Shown here in pieces: positions 1-5,494 of a stretch of DNA of 5,862 nt. Source of the DNA: an uncultured Bacteroidales bacterium (GTDB lineage: Bacteria > Bacteroidota > Bacteroidia > Bacteroidales > UBA932); contig CAJOMY010000114.1 of NCBI GenBank assembly GCA_905235775.1, forward strand, positions 1-5,862, written 5' to 3'. The translations under genes were made by a program, and so were the position numbers. Numbering within the stretch: the stretch's first letter is position 1; every line of letters begins with the position of its first letter. A model generated the notes under the pieces. It searched no databases, was not told the DNA's origin, and was given only the letters and a program-made list of their open reading frames with translations.

Positions 1-94
1 GCTCGGCGAGCCGCAGGATCAGCTTCTCGCTTTTCTCCCAGCCGAGGCAGGGATCCGTGATGGATTTGCCATAGGCGCCCTCGCCGACCTTCTG
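1..94 (-). other. C-terminal segment of class I DAHP synthase (AroF/G/H-like)
   Basis: In the recF frame, residues 94-124 contain AYGKSITDPCLGWE followed by KSEKLILRLAE. This matches the end of E. coli AroG (YGKSITDACIGWED, then a leucine-rich helix ending in an Ala-rich tail), which lies within roughly 20-30 residues of the enzyme's C-terminus. No catalytic part of the enzyme is present. The segment joins RecF sequence near codons 90-95, where VQDGGQKV could belong to either protein (DAHP synthases have a G-x-Q just before this motif). The identification rests on remembered family sequences, not on a search. Confidence 0.7.
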
Positions 95-373
95 GCCGCC
101 GTCCTGGACGCGGACGCTGAAGCGGGCGGTGGCGCCGCCGGGCATGGCGTACGTGCCGGACAGGGCAAAGGCGGAGGTGCCGTGGCGGAAATTGAAACGG
201 TCCGATGCGGAGAAGGCGCTCTTGGTCATCGACAGATACCAGATGGCGTCCAGGAGATTGGTCTTGCCTTCGCCGTTGCCGCCGCTGATGCAGTTGATAT
301 TGGGCGAAAAGCTGAGCTCCTGCAAGCGGATGTTGCGGAAGTCCTGAATCACTATTTTCTGCAGCGTGGCCAT
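1..373 (-). CDS. recF: RecF N-terminal part fused in frame to a DAHP-synthase-like tail (partial, runs off left edge)
   Basis: The reading frame starts at the ATG at 373-371 and stays open for 124 codons to the window edge. Residues 1 to about 90 read as RecF, the SMC-like ATPase that loads RecA at single-strand gaps. The start ATLQKIVIQDFRNIRL is followed by a Walker A loop GGNGEGKTN and then LLDAIWYLSMTKSAF, all typical of Bacteroidota RecF. From about residue 94 the text changes: QKVGEGAYGKSITDPCLGWE then KSEKLILRLAE. The SITDxCxxWE pattern is the C-terminal signature of class I DAHP synthase (AroF/G/H), the first enzyme of the shikimate pathway, and RecF is not expected to carry it. The rest of RecF, including its signature motif and Walker B, is absent from this frame unless it lies beyond the edge, which the DAHP-synthase ending makes unlikely. 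The gene is therefore a fusion, a pseudogene or an assembly chimera. The RecF assignment of the first 90 residues is firm. Confidence 0.85.
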   Translation of the reverse strand, partial: MATLQKIVIQDFRNIRLQELSFSPNINCISGGNGEGKTNLLDAIWYLSMTKSAFSASDRFNFRHGTSAFALSGTYAMPGGATARFSVRVQDGGQKVGEGAYGKSITDPCLGWEKSEKLILRLAE

Positions 374-375
374 GT

Positions 376-407
376 CTTGCAAAGTTAAAGTATTTTTTCT
401 AATTTTG
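376..407 (+). promoter_or_regulatory. Bacteroidota-type promoter for the TPR-yebC unit
   Basis: A -33-like box CTTG (376-379) is separated by 20 bases from a -7 box TAATTTTG (400-407). This fits the Bacteroidota sigma factor pattern TTTG-N19-21-TAnnTTTG with one mismatch. Transcription would start near 413-415, giving a leader of about 30 bases that is AT-rich and has no Shine-Dalgarno sequence before the ATG at 446. The -33 box almost touches the recF start codon on the other strand, so the two divergent promoters share one short spacer. Confidence 0.6.
380..387 (-). promoter_or_regulatory. Possible -7 box of recF
   Basis: On the minus strand the sequence reads TAACTTTG, matching the Bacteroidota -7 consensus TAnnTTTG. 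It ends only six bases before the recF ATG, so a transcript from it would have almost no leader. No convincing TTTG -33 box lies 19-21 bases upstream, so the call is tentative. Confidence 0.4.
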
Positions 408-445
408 CGGGCTATTTCAAGCAGAGAAATTAAATAAACAACGAT

Positions 446-1123
446 ATGGCTCAGAAAAACCTGAATGACAAGGAAGCCCAGCGGAAGGAGAACATCGAGC
501 AGACCGTCTCCGCCACCGAGCAGTTCTACAACGAAAACAAGAAGACCATCTGGTGCGCCGTGGCCGCCGTCCTCGTAATCGGTCTCGGCATCCTCGCTTA
601 CAACAAGTTCATTTATCAGCCCAAGTGCGTCGAGGCGATGCAGCAGAGTTACCCCGCCGAGATGAGCTTCCAGGCCGGCGAGTATGAACTTGCGCTCAAC
701 GGGGACGGCAACAACCTGGGCTTCGCCGACATCATCGCCGACTACGGCTCCAAGGCCGGCAAGGCCGTGTATCTGTATGCCGGCATCTGCGAGCTCCGGC
801 TCGGCAACAACGAAGAGGCCCTCGCGTACCTGAAGAAATACAAGGGGAAGGAGCCTATCCTGGCCGCCCGCGCCAAGGCCTGCGAAGGTGACGCGTACGT
901 GGCCCTGGGTGACTATGACGCCGCGCTGCGCTGTTACAAGGCCGCCGTGGACCGCGCCGACAATGTGTTCGCCGCCGGCTACCTGATGAAGGAAGCCTCC
1001 GTGCTCGAGGCCCTCGGCCGCAAGGCTGAGGCGCTGGCCGTTTACAAATCCGTCGAGGAGGACTATCCGCAGTCGCTCGAGGCCTACGACATCAACAAAC
1101 ACATCGCCAGAGTCTCCGAATGA
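446..1123 (+). CDS. Membrane-anchored tetratricopeptide-repeat protein
   Basis: This 225-residue protein has a charged cytoplasmic N-terminus (residues 1-34, rich in Lys, Glu and Asn) and one hydrophobic segment at about 36-52 (CAVAAVLVIGLGILAYNKF region). A soluble region of TPR-like helix pairs follows. At least three units are visible: about 105-134 (YLYAGICELRLGNNEEALAY), 140-170 (GDAYVALGDYDAALRCYKAA) and 175-208 (ASVLEALGRKAEALAVYKSV). The single N-terminal anchor with C-terminal TPRs resembles the YfgM-type layout, whose E. coli member works with the periplasmic chaperone network; that role is not shown here. A TPR gene next to recF is a common Bacteroidales arrangement. The gene is followed one base later by yebC and is probably co-transcribed with it. 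TPRs bind other proteins, but the partner is unknown. Confidence 0.85.
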   Translation: MAQKNLNDKEAQRKENIEQTVSATEQFYNENKKTIWCAVAAVLVIGLGILAYNKFIYQPKCVEAMQQSYPAEMSFQAGEYELALNGDGNNLGFADIIADYGSKAGKAVYLYAGICELRLGNNEEALAYLKKYKGKEPILAARAKACEGDAYVALGDYDAALRCYKAAVDRADNVFAAGYLMKEASVLEALGRKAEALAVYKSVEEDYPQSLEAYDINKHIARVSE

Positions 1124-1124
1124 T

Positions 1125-1877
1125 ATGGGAAGAGCATTTGAATTCCGCAAAGAGCGCAAACTGAAGCGCTGGGGCCACATGGCCCGCACGTTCACCAAGC
1201 TGGGCAAGGAAATCACCATCGCCGTCAAGCAGGGCGGTCCCGACGTGACCGGCAACCCGCGCCTGCGCGCCCTGATGGCCGAGGCCCGTGCCGAGCAGAT
1301 GCCCAAGGAGAATATCGAACGCGCCATCAAGAAAGCGACCGAGAGCAAGCAGGGTGACTTCAAGGAGATCATCTACGAGGGTTTCGGCCCGCACGGTATC
1401 GCCTACCTCGTGGAGGCCGCCACGGACAACAACACCCGCACCGTGGCCAATGTCCGCAGCTACTTCAACAAGTGCGGCGGTTCGCTCGGCACCACCGGCT
1501 CCGTGAGTTTCATGTTCGACCGCAAGTGCACGTTCCGCGTCAAGGAGAAGGAGGGCATCGACCTCGAGGAGCTTGAGCTCGAACTGATCGACTATGGCGT
1601 GGAAGAGCTCTTCCGCCAGGAAGAAGAGGACAAGGATGGCAACGTGACCCCCGTCATCGTGATGTACGGCGACTACAGTGCCTACGGTCAGATCCAGAAA
1701 TACATCGAGGAGAACGGCTACGAGCTCATCTCCGGCGGCTTCGAGCAGATCCCGAACGTGGACCTCAAGGACGTCACCGACGAGCAGCGCGCCACCCTCG
1801 ACAAGCTGACCGGCATGCTCGAGGATGATGAGGATGTGACCAACGTCTATACGACGATGAAACCCGCAGAGGAGTAG
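1125..1877 (+). CDS. yebC: YebC/PmpR/TACO1 family protein
   Basis: The 250-residue product is full length for the family (E. coli YebC is 246). Its start, MGRAFEFRKERKLKRWGHMA, is the characteristic Bacteroidota version of the YebC N-terminus. Conserved blocks follow: NPRLRALMAEARAEQMPKEN (residues 44-63), EIIYEGFGPHGIA (81-93), and DNNTRTVANVRSYFNKCGGS plus LGTTGSV (101-127). These belong to the three-domain YebC fold. The family was first described as DNA-binding regulators (PmpR); its mitochondrial member TACO1 is a translation activator, and recent work on bacterial members points to relief of ribosome stalling at proline-rich stretches. The sequence alone cannot say which role applies here. 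The ATG lies one base after the upstream TGA, so translation may be coupled; no Shine-Dalgarno sequence is evident. A strong terminator follows. Confidence 0.95.
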   Translation: MGRAFEFRKERKLKRWGHMARTFTKLGKEITIAVKQGGPDVTGNPRLRALMAEARAEQMPKENIERAIKKATESKQGDFKEIIYEGFGPHGIAYLVEAATDNNTRTVANVRSYFNKCGGSLGTTGSVSFMFDRKCTFRVKEKEGIDLEELELELIDYGVEELFRQEEEDKDGNVTPVIVMYGDYSAYGQIQKYIEENGYELISGGFEQIPNVDLKDVTDEQRATLDKLTGMLEDDEDVTNVYTTMKPAEE

Positions 1878-1907
1878 TTCGTCGAAGAAATCTGGCAATT
1901 CGTCGAA
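1878..1907 (+). repeat. Two direct copies of TTCGTCGAA, 21 bp apart
   Basis: TTCGTCGAA occurs at 1878-1886, immediately after the yebC stop, and again at 1899-1907, where it merges into the A-rich 5' side of the terminator. Each copy is nearly self-complementary (TTCG-T-CGAA). The copies start 21 bases apart, about two helical turns. Confidence 0.6.
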
Positions 1908-1935
1908 AAACCGGGCCGTCGCTGGCCCGGTTTTC
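1907..1935 (+). terminator. Rho-independent terminator of the TPR-yebC unit
   Basis: AAAACCGGGCC (1907-1917) pairs perfectly with GGCCCGGTTTT (1924-1934) around a six-base loop, GTCGCT. The 11-bp stem has a GC core, and the U-run forms its 3' side. The flanking A/T runs are symmetrical, so it could act in both directions, although no minus-strand gene ends here. Confidence 0.9.
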
Positions 1936-1936
1936 T

Positions 1937-1944
1937 TATGTTTG
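1937..1944 (+). promoter_or_regulatory. -7 box for the secreted-protein gene
   Basis: TATGTTTG fits the Bacteroidota -7 consensus TAnnTTTG and would start transcription near 1950, about 30 bases before the ATG at 1980. The expected -33 position falls inside the terminator stem and shows no TTTG, so the promoter may be weak or need an activator. Confidence 0.5.
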
Positions 1945-1979
1945 CACCCGGAAGAAACGAAAACCATCTTATATCTGTT

Positions 1980-2543
1980 ATGATCAAAAAAATCCTTACT
2001 CTGGCCCTCCTGGTCGCGACTGCGGCCGGCGTGGCCTCGGCCCAGAACCGCTACGGCGTCAAGTCCGGCATTCTGACCCAGAAATCCGAAATGGGTGAGA
2101 CCACCATCTATTTCGACAACTACGGTGCCCTCGAGGCCCAGAAGATGAAGATGAACTTCATGGGCAACGAAATGGACATGACCATCCTCCGCAAGGACGG
2201 CAAGACCTATATGGTCAACGCGACCGAGAAGCAGGTCCAGGAAATGCCGGAAGGCGGCATGGGCGGCAACAACATCAACTTCCTCAACCTGACCGACGCG
2301 GTCAAGTCCGCCAACAAGATCAAGGAAGCCGGCAAGGAGACCATCCTGGGTAAGGAATGCACCAAGTACACGCTGGAGGCCGAGCAGATGGGCATGACCA
2401 TGAGCCAGACCGTCTGGGTGTGGCAGGGAATTCCCTTCAAGACCCTCACCGACGGCGGTCAGTTCCAGTTCGGCAACGAGGCCGTGAAGTTCGAGGAGAA
2501 CGCCACGGTTCCCGCCTCCGTCTTTGAAATCCCGAAATTTTAA
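1980..2543 (+). CDS. Secreted methionine-rich protein, DUF4412-like
   Basis: I chose the ATG at 1980 over the in-frame ATG at 1938. The later start gives a clean Sec signal peptide (MIKKILTLALLVATAAGVAS, cleavage likely after ASA at residue 21), whereas the earlier one overlaps the -7 box and adds a non-signal extension. The product is 187 residues, with about 166 mature. It looks like a beta-rich periplasmic protein: IYFDNYGALEAQ (43-54), a Met-rich strand pair KMKMNFMGNEMDM (55-67), KTILGKECTKY-type text at 119-130, WVWQGIPFKTLTDG (146-159) and the ending VPASVFEIPKF. The pattern of a LolA-like sheet with 'G-KECTKY' and 'VPxxxFEIP' resembles DUF4412 or related proteins of Bacteroidota. Twelve methionines fall in the mature part and only one cysteine (C127). 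The gene is monocistronic, with a terminator before it and a convergent operon after it. Its function is unknown. Confidence 0.8.
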   Translation: MIKKILTLALLVATAAGVASAQNRYGVKSGILTQKSEMGETTIYFDNYGALEAQKMKMNFMGNEMDMTILRKDGKTYMVNATEKQVQEMPEGGMGGNNINFLNLTDAVKSANKIKEAGKETILGKECTKYTLEAEQMGMTMSQTVWVWQGIPFKTLTDGGQFQFGNEAVKFEENATVPASVFEIPKF

Positions 2544-2590
2544 TTTCTAAACAGTTTCATATAGGATAATTTGTTTAACTCTACGCTCCG

Positions 2591-2627
2591 AAAAACTGGC
2601 GGGCATCCTTCTCAGGGTGCCCGCCAG
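2591..2627 (-). terminator. Rho-independent terminator of the minus-strand ABC/GntR/lipoprotein operon
   Basis: CTGGCGGGCATCC (2596-2608) pairs with GGGTGCCCGCCAG (2615-2627) as a 13-bp stem with one G-U pair and a six-base loop. The five A's at 2591-2595 become a U-run on the minus strand, directly after the stem, so this is a terminator for the genes at the right. On the plus strand no U-run follows, so termination of the 1980-2543 gene here would be weaker. Confidence 0.9.
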
Positions 2628-2669
2628 CCGTTATAGCATAGAATATTGTTTATCCGGATCCACTTTTGT

Positions 2670-3404
2670 TTATGGACGTTTGATGGTGCCGACGCCGCGT
2701 ACCTTGGTGCTGATGTCCTCGCACTTGAGCTCCACGGCGTCGATATCACCTGCGCCGCTGATGGAAAGGTCGGCCCGGCCGGCGCGGCCGCTGACCACGG
2801 CGTCCCCGGCTCCGGCGATGGCTACGGTGAGCGCCTCGCAGTCGAGCTTGCTGACGGTCGCGTCGCCCGCGCCGTTCACCTGCACGCTGGCGCTGTCGGC
2901 CTTGAGTCCGGAGATCTCGATGTCTCCCGCGCCGTTGACCGTGAGCTTGAAGTCCAGTGCGGTGATGCCCTGCGGGGCCTTGAAGTCAACGGCGCCGTTG
3001 AAGACCATTTCTTCCATGACCGGGCTGGAGACATGGATCGTGAGTTTCCTGAGCTTGCGGAACCGGGCCCCGTCGCTGGTGACGGTCAGGACACCGTTGT
3101 CATTGCCCACTTTGATGTGCTCCAGGACATTGTCCGGGCCGCTGATGGTCAGGGCGCATTCGCCGGGTGTGTAGATCACGTCGCCGGGGAGGTTGCAGGT
3201 GAGGGCGTGGAAGTCGCCGGTCACGTCGTTGCGGGTGATGATGTTGTCGCTGGCGGAAATCTGCTCGCCGGAGCCTTCTCCCACCCAGGAGACACCGTTG
3301 TTCTTGATTTCTTCCTTGATTTCGTCGCTGATGCGGATGAAACGGCAGGAGGGGAGGAAGGCCAGCACGCATGCGGCTGTGAAGAGGGGGAGTATCTTTT
3401 TCAT
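2670..3404 (-). CDS. Putative lipoprotein with DUF2807 (head GIN) domain
   Basis: The 244-residue product begins with a lipoprotein-type signal, MKKILPLFTAACVLAFLPSC. Cys20 is the likely lipidated residue in an L-P-S-C box with an unusual proline at -2. Residues about 55-240 form a DUF2807 (putative auto-transporter adhesin, head GIN) domain: DNIITRNDVTGDFHAL at the start, then rungs with glycine turns at about 20-residue spacing, NGAVD (136), NGAGD (157), NGAGD (177), AGAGD (197), SGAGD (216) and RGVGT (236). This is the expected look of a parallel beta-helix on the outer side of the cell. In Bacteroidota such genes often sit with envelope-stress or regulator genes, but a molecular role is not established. 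It is the last gene of the operon, seven bases after the GntR stop, and is followed by a terminator. Confidence 0.88.
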   Translation of the reverse strand: MKKILPLFTAACVLAFLPSCRFIRISDEIKEEIKNNGVSWVGEGSGEQISASDNIITRNDVTGDFHALTCNLPGDVIYTPGECALTISGPDNVLEHIKVGNDNGVLTVTSDGARFRKLRKLTIHVSSPVMEEMVFNGAVDFKAPQGITALDFKLTVNGAGDIEISGLKADSASVQVNGAGDATVSKLDCEALTVAIAGAGDAVVSGRAGRADLSISGAGDIDAVELKCEDISTKVRGVGTIKRP

Positions 3405-3411
3405 GATTTTG

Positions 3412-3750
3412 TCAGTCTATATAATCTTTCAGGTTGATTCCGAGCAGGGCGGCCCGGCTGCGCAGGAGCGGGAGCTCCTCGTCGATGAACTTGCGGCGCT
3501 CCGCTTCGCGGATCACGTCGATGGCGGCGCCATCCACGAAGAAACCGATGCCGCGCTGGTTGAAGATGACCTTGCGGTCCGTGAGTATCTCGTAGGAACG
3601 GGCCACGGTGTTGGGATTGACCCCGATCTGTGCGCCCCATTCCCGGACCGAGGGGATGCGCCCGCCGGGTTTGAATTCCCCGGTGAGGATCCGGTCGCAG
3701 AGATTGTCCGCGATCTGGATGTAGATGGGTTTGTTGGCGTCGAATTCCAT
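3412..3750 (-). CDS. YtrA-subfamily GntR transcriptional regulator
   Basis: The 112-residue protein has the GntR winged helix-turn-helix at residues 8-73: PIYIQIADNLCDRILTGEF, GGRIPSVREWGAQIGVNPNT (the recognition region) and VARSYEILTDRKVIFNQRGI, with wing GFFV. Only about 40 residues follow, a helical tail (EAERRKFIDEELPLLRSRAA) typical of the short YtrA subfamily, which lacks a large effector-binding domain and dimerises through this tail. YtrA-type proteins usually repress the ABC transporter operon that encodes them and respond to cell-envelope-active compounds; that is family knowledge. Here the gene sits between the ABC genes and the DUF2807 gene, five bases after the permease stop. 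The imperfect palindrome at 5399-5420 is its probable operator. Confidence 0.92.
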   Translation of the reverse strand: MEFDANKPIYIQIADNLCDRILTGEFKPGGRIPSVREWGAQIGVNPNTVARSYEILTDRKVIFNQRGIGFFVDGAAIDVIREAERRKFIDEELPLLRSRAALLGINLKDYID

Positions 3751-3755
3751 GGAGA

Positions 3756-4565
3756 CTAGTGCTTGATGGTACGGAGGCGGTAGAAGATGCCGCCCAGCAG
3801 GATGGCGAGCGTGCAGATGTACGTGATGTTCAGGTACCAGTTGAAGGAACTGATGGCGCGCTCGGGACTGTCGAAGCGCTTGAAGAACTGTTCAGGATCC
3901 ACCGCGCCGTTGCCGAGCAGGATTGCAAAGAGCGTGGATATAATCATGCCGAGGGCGAAGAGGCAGAGCAGGGTTTTGGCGACCTTGGCCTTCTTGAAGC
4001 AGATGGCGCCCAGGGTGAAAGTCAGGATGTTGGTGATCCAGTCGATGACCAGGATGCCGAAGAGGTTGATGTAGACGCCTTCTTCCCGAAGCGTCGTCAT
4101 GCCTTCGAGGAGATCCCGGGTGAAGGTCGTCCGGAGTACGGAATCTCCGTAACTGTTCGGAAAGAACAGGCCCAGGACGCCGTCGCTCAGAAAGAGGAGG
4201 GCGAACAGGGCGACCGGAGCCGCCACGCAGGTGATCAGGAACAGGGAAAGCCACTTCTCCGGGATGGAGGCGGGCAGCATCAGGAAACTGGAGCCCGCCT
4301 GCTTGCTGGTCAGTTCGCCGTAGGCCTTGGCGCCGAAGCCGAGGATGACGATGATGCAGGCGATGACGAAGCTGAGAAATTTGGCGAAATCCGGGAGGAG
4401 GATCACGCCTTTGCCGATAATCAGGCTGATGAACTCCGTGATGATGAAGATGATGAACGGAAGCAGGCCGACCACCAGCATGGAGAGGCCGTAGTTGTTC
4501 TTCGCCCGGCGCAGGTCGTACAGCAGGTAATTGCCGAAGCGCTTGATATCGAAGATGTTATTCAT
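3756..4565 (-). CDS. ABC transporter permease, six transmembrane segments
   Basis: This 269-residue hydrophobic protein has about six transmembrane helices at residues 27-50, 61-80, 105-127, 165-188, 198-218 and 243-262. A loop between helices 2 and 3 carries SFLMLPASIPEKW, a sequence I associate with ABC-2-like permeases paired with GntR-linked ATPases in Bacteroidota. The longest loop (about 128-164) lies between helices 3 and 4 and is probably external. Its start codon overlaps the ATPase stop by eight bases (ATGAATAA), which suggests translational coupling and a common complex. It probably forms the membrane part of an exporter of the bacitracin/lantibiotic-resistance or envelope-stress kind. 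The substrate cannot be read from the sequence. Confidence 0.85.
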   Translation of the reverse strand: MNNIFDIKRFGNYLLYDLRRAKNNYGLSMLVVGLLPFIIFIITEFISLIIGKGVILLPDFAKFLSFVIACIIVILGFGAKAYGELTSKQAGSSFLMLPASIPEKWLSLFLITCVAAPVALFALLFLSDGVLGLFFPNSYGDSVLRTTFTRDLLEGMTTLREEGVYINLFGILVIDWITNILTFTLGAICFKKAKVAKTLLCLFALGMIISTLFAILLGNGAVDPEQFFKRFDSPERAISSFNWYLNITYICTLAILLGGIFYRLRTIKH

Positions 4566-5388
4566 GGCGGAAGAGGTTTTTGATCAGTTCTTTGTTCTTG
4601 TGGACGGCGTTGAACAGGGCTTCGATGTTCACCTTGCTGTCGGCCTTGTCCGTATTCGGGTAGACCTGGATGAAGCCGCCCGGGAGCTGTTCGGAGTAGA
4701 GCGAGTCGGGCTGCAGGGTGGTGCCGTAGTCGAAGAAGAGCTTGTCGGAAATCTCCTCGACGGAGGCGTTGAGCAGGACGTCGCGGCGGTCCAGGATGAT
4801 GATCGGGTCGATGATGTTCTCGAGGTCGCGCACCTGGTGGGTGGAGATCACGATGATGGAGTCCTCGGGCGTGTACTTCATCAGGGCGGAGCGGAACTGG
4901 GCCTTGGAGGGGATGTCCAGCCCGTTGGTCGGCTCGTCGAGGAAGAGGTGGCGGGCGCCGCAGGCAAGCGCGAAGGCGATATAGGTCTTCTTGAGCTGTC
5001 CGGCGGACATGGCATTCATTTTCTGTTCGGGGTCGACCTCGAATTCCCGGAGGATCGTCTCGAAGGTGCCCAGCTTGAATTCGGGCCAGAATTTGCCGGT
5101 GGCCTTGGCCCAGCAGCGGGCCTTGTCATGCACCGGCGCCACCTCGTCCGGGAGATAGTACTGGTCCTGCAGGAGGGACGGCTCCCGGTTCCAGGGGTCG
5201 CGTCCGTCCGTGTCGATTGTGCCGGCCTGCGTCTTCTTGAGGCCGCAGAGGAGAGTCAGCAGCGTCGTCTTGCCGACGCCGTTCTCGCCGAGCAGACCGT
5301 AGATCCTGCCCGGTTCGAGCTTCATCGAGATGTTCTTGAGCACCTCATTCTGTCCGTAGCTGAACGCCAGATTTTGAATTGTTATCAT
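4558..5388 (-). CDS. ABC transporter ATP-binding protein
   Basis: The 276-residue ATPase has a full nucleotide-binding domain: Walker A GENGVGKTT (34-42), a Q-loop glutamine near 76 in LLQDQYYLPDE, a signature motif MSAGQ (127-131) in place of the usual LSGGQ, Walker B HLFLDEP with D151 and E152, the D-loop NGLD (155-158), and the H-loop histidine H184 in ISTH. Residues about 215-276 form a C-terminal extension ending in a Lys-rich helix. The domain type (SYGQNEVLKNISMKLEPGRI, then short ABC-2-type exporter motifs) fits the CcmA/BcrA-like group. It is first in a four-gene operon; the downstream permease overlaps it by eight bases. Transcription probably starts at the promoter at 5423-5453 under control of the GntR protein encoded two genes later. 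Confidence 0.93.
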   Translation of the reverse strand: MITIQNLAFSYGQNEVLKNISMKLEPGRIYGLLGENGVGKTTLLTLLCGLKKTQAGTIDTDGRDPWNREPSLLQDQYYLPDEVAPVHDKARCWAKATGKFWPEFKLGTFETILREFEVDPEQKMNAMSAGQLKKTYIAFALACGARHLFLDEPTNGLDIPSKAQFRSALMKYTPEDSIIVISTHQVRDLENIIDPIIILDRRDVLLNASVEEISDKLFFDYGTTLQPDSLYSEQLPGGFIQVYPNTDKADSKVNIEALFNAVHKNKELIKNLFRHE

Positions 5389-5398
5389 TGCTTTTGCA

Positions 5399-5420
5399 GT
5401 GTATTAGTTCATTAGTACAC
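5399..5420 (-). promoter_or_regulatory. Probable GntR (YtrA-type) operator
   Basis: GTGTATTAGTT (5399-5409) and CATTAGTACAC (5410-5420) form an imperfect palindrome with 8 of 11 positions matched, including perfect GTGTA/TACAC outer arms. GntR proteins favour GT...AC symmetric sites. It starts three bases downstream of the -7 box on the transcribed strand and covers the expected start site, a repressor position. An ATTAGT direct repeat with 8-bp spacing lies inside it. Confidence 0.6.
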
Positions 5421-5422
5421 CG

Positions 5423-5453
5423 CAAAGGTACAACAATTTTTGAAACTTCCAAA
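5423..5453 (-). promoter_or_regulatory. Bacteroidota promoter of the ABC/GntR/lipoprotein operon
   Basis: On the minus strand TTTG (5453-5450) is followed after 19 bases by TACCTTTG (5430-5423). Both boxes match the Bacteroidota consensus TTTG-N19-21-TAnnTTTG exactly. Transcription would start near 5416-5418, about 30 bases before the ATPase ATG at 5388. Confidence 0.8.
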
Positions 5454-5494
5454 TCTTTTTGATAATAATTTCCCCACTTGCGTCCACAAATAAG

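Noticed and set aside
1092..1967. 291-residue open frame opposite yebC
   Set aside because: It is antisense to a clear yebC gene; its Leu/Val/His/Asp-rich text is the usual mirror of a GC-rich gene.
1938..1979. Earlier in-frame ATG for the secreted-protein gene
   Set aside because: It overlaps the -7 box and would put 14 polar residues in front of an ideal signal peptide.
2646..3437. 263-residue open frame opposite the DUF2807 gene
   Set aside because: It is the complement of the GAGD-repeat gene, which has a lipoprotein signal and proper operon spacing; the antisense text is Gly/Ala/Val/Asp-rich without a domain.
3759..4583. 274-residue open frame opposite the permease
   Set aside because: Its extremely acidic, Glu/Asp/Gln-rich text is what the reverse complement of hydrophobic codons gives; the minus-strand permease has clear membrane helices.
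4531..5415. 294-residue open frame opposite the ATPase
   Set aside because: It is antisense to a gene with all ABC ATPase motifs.
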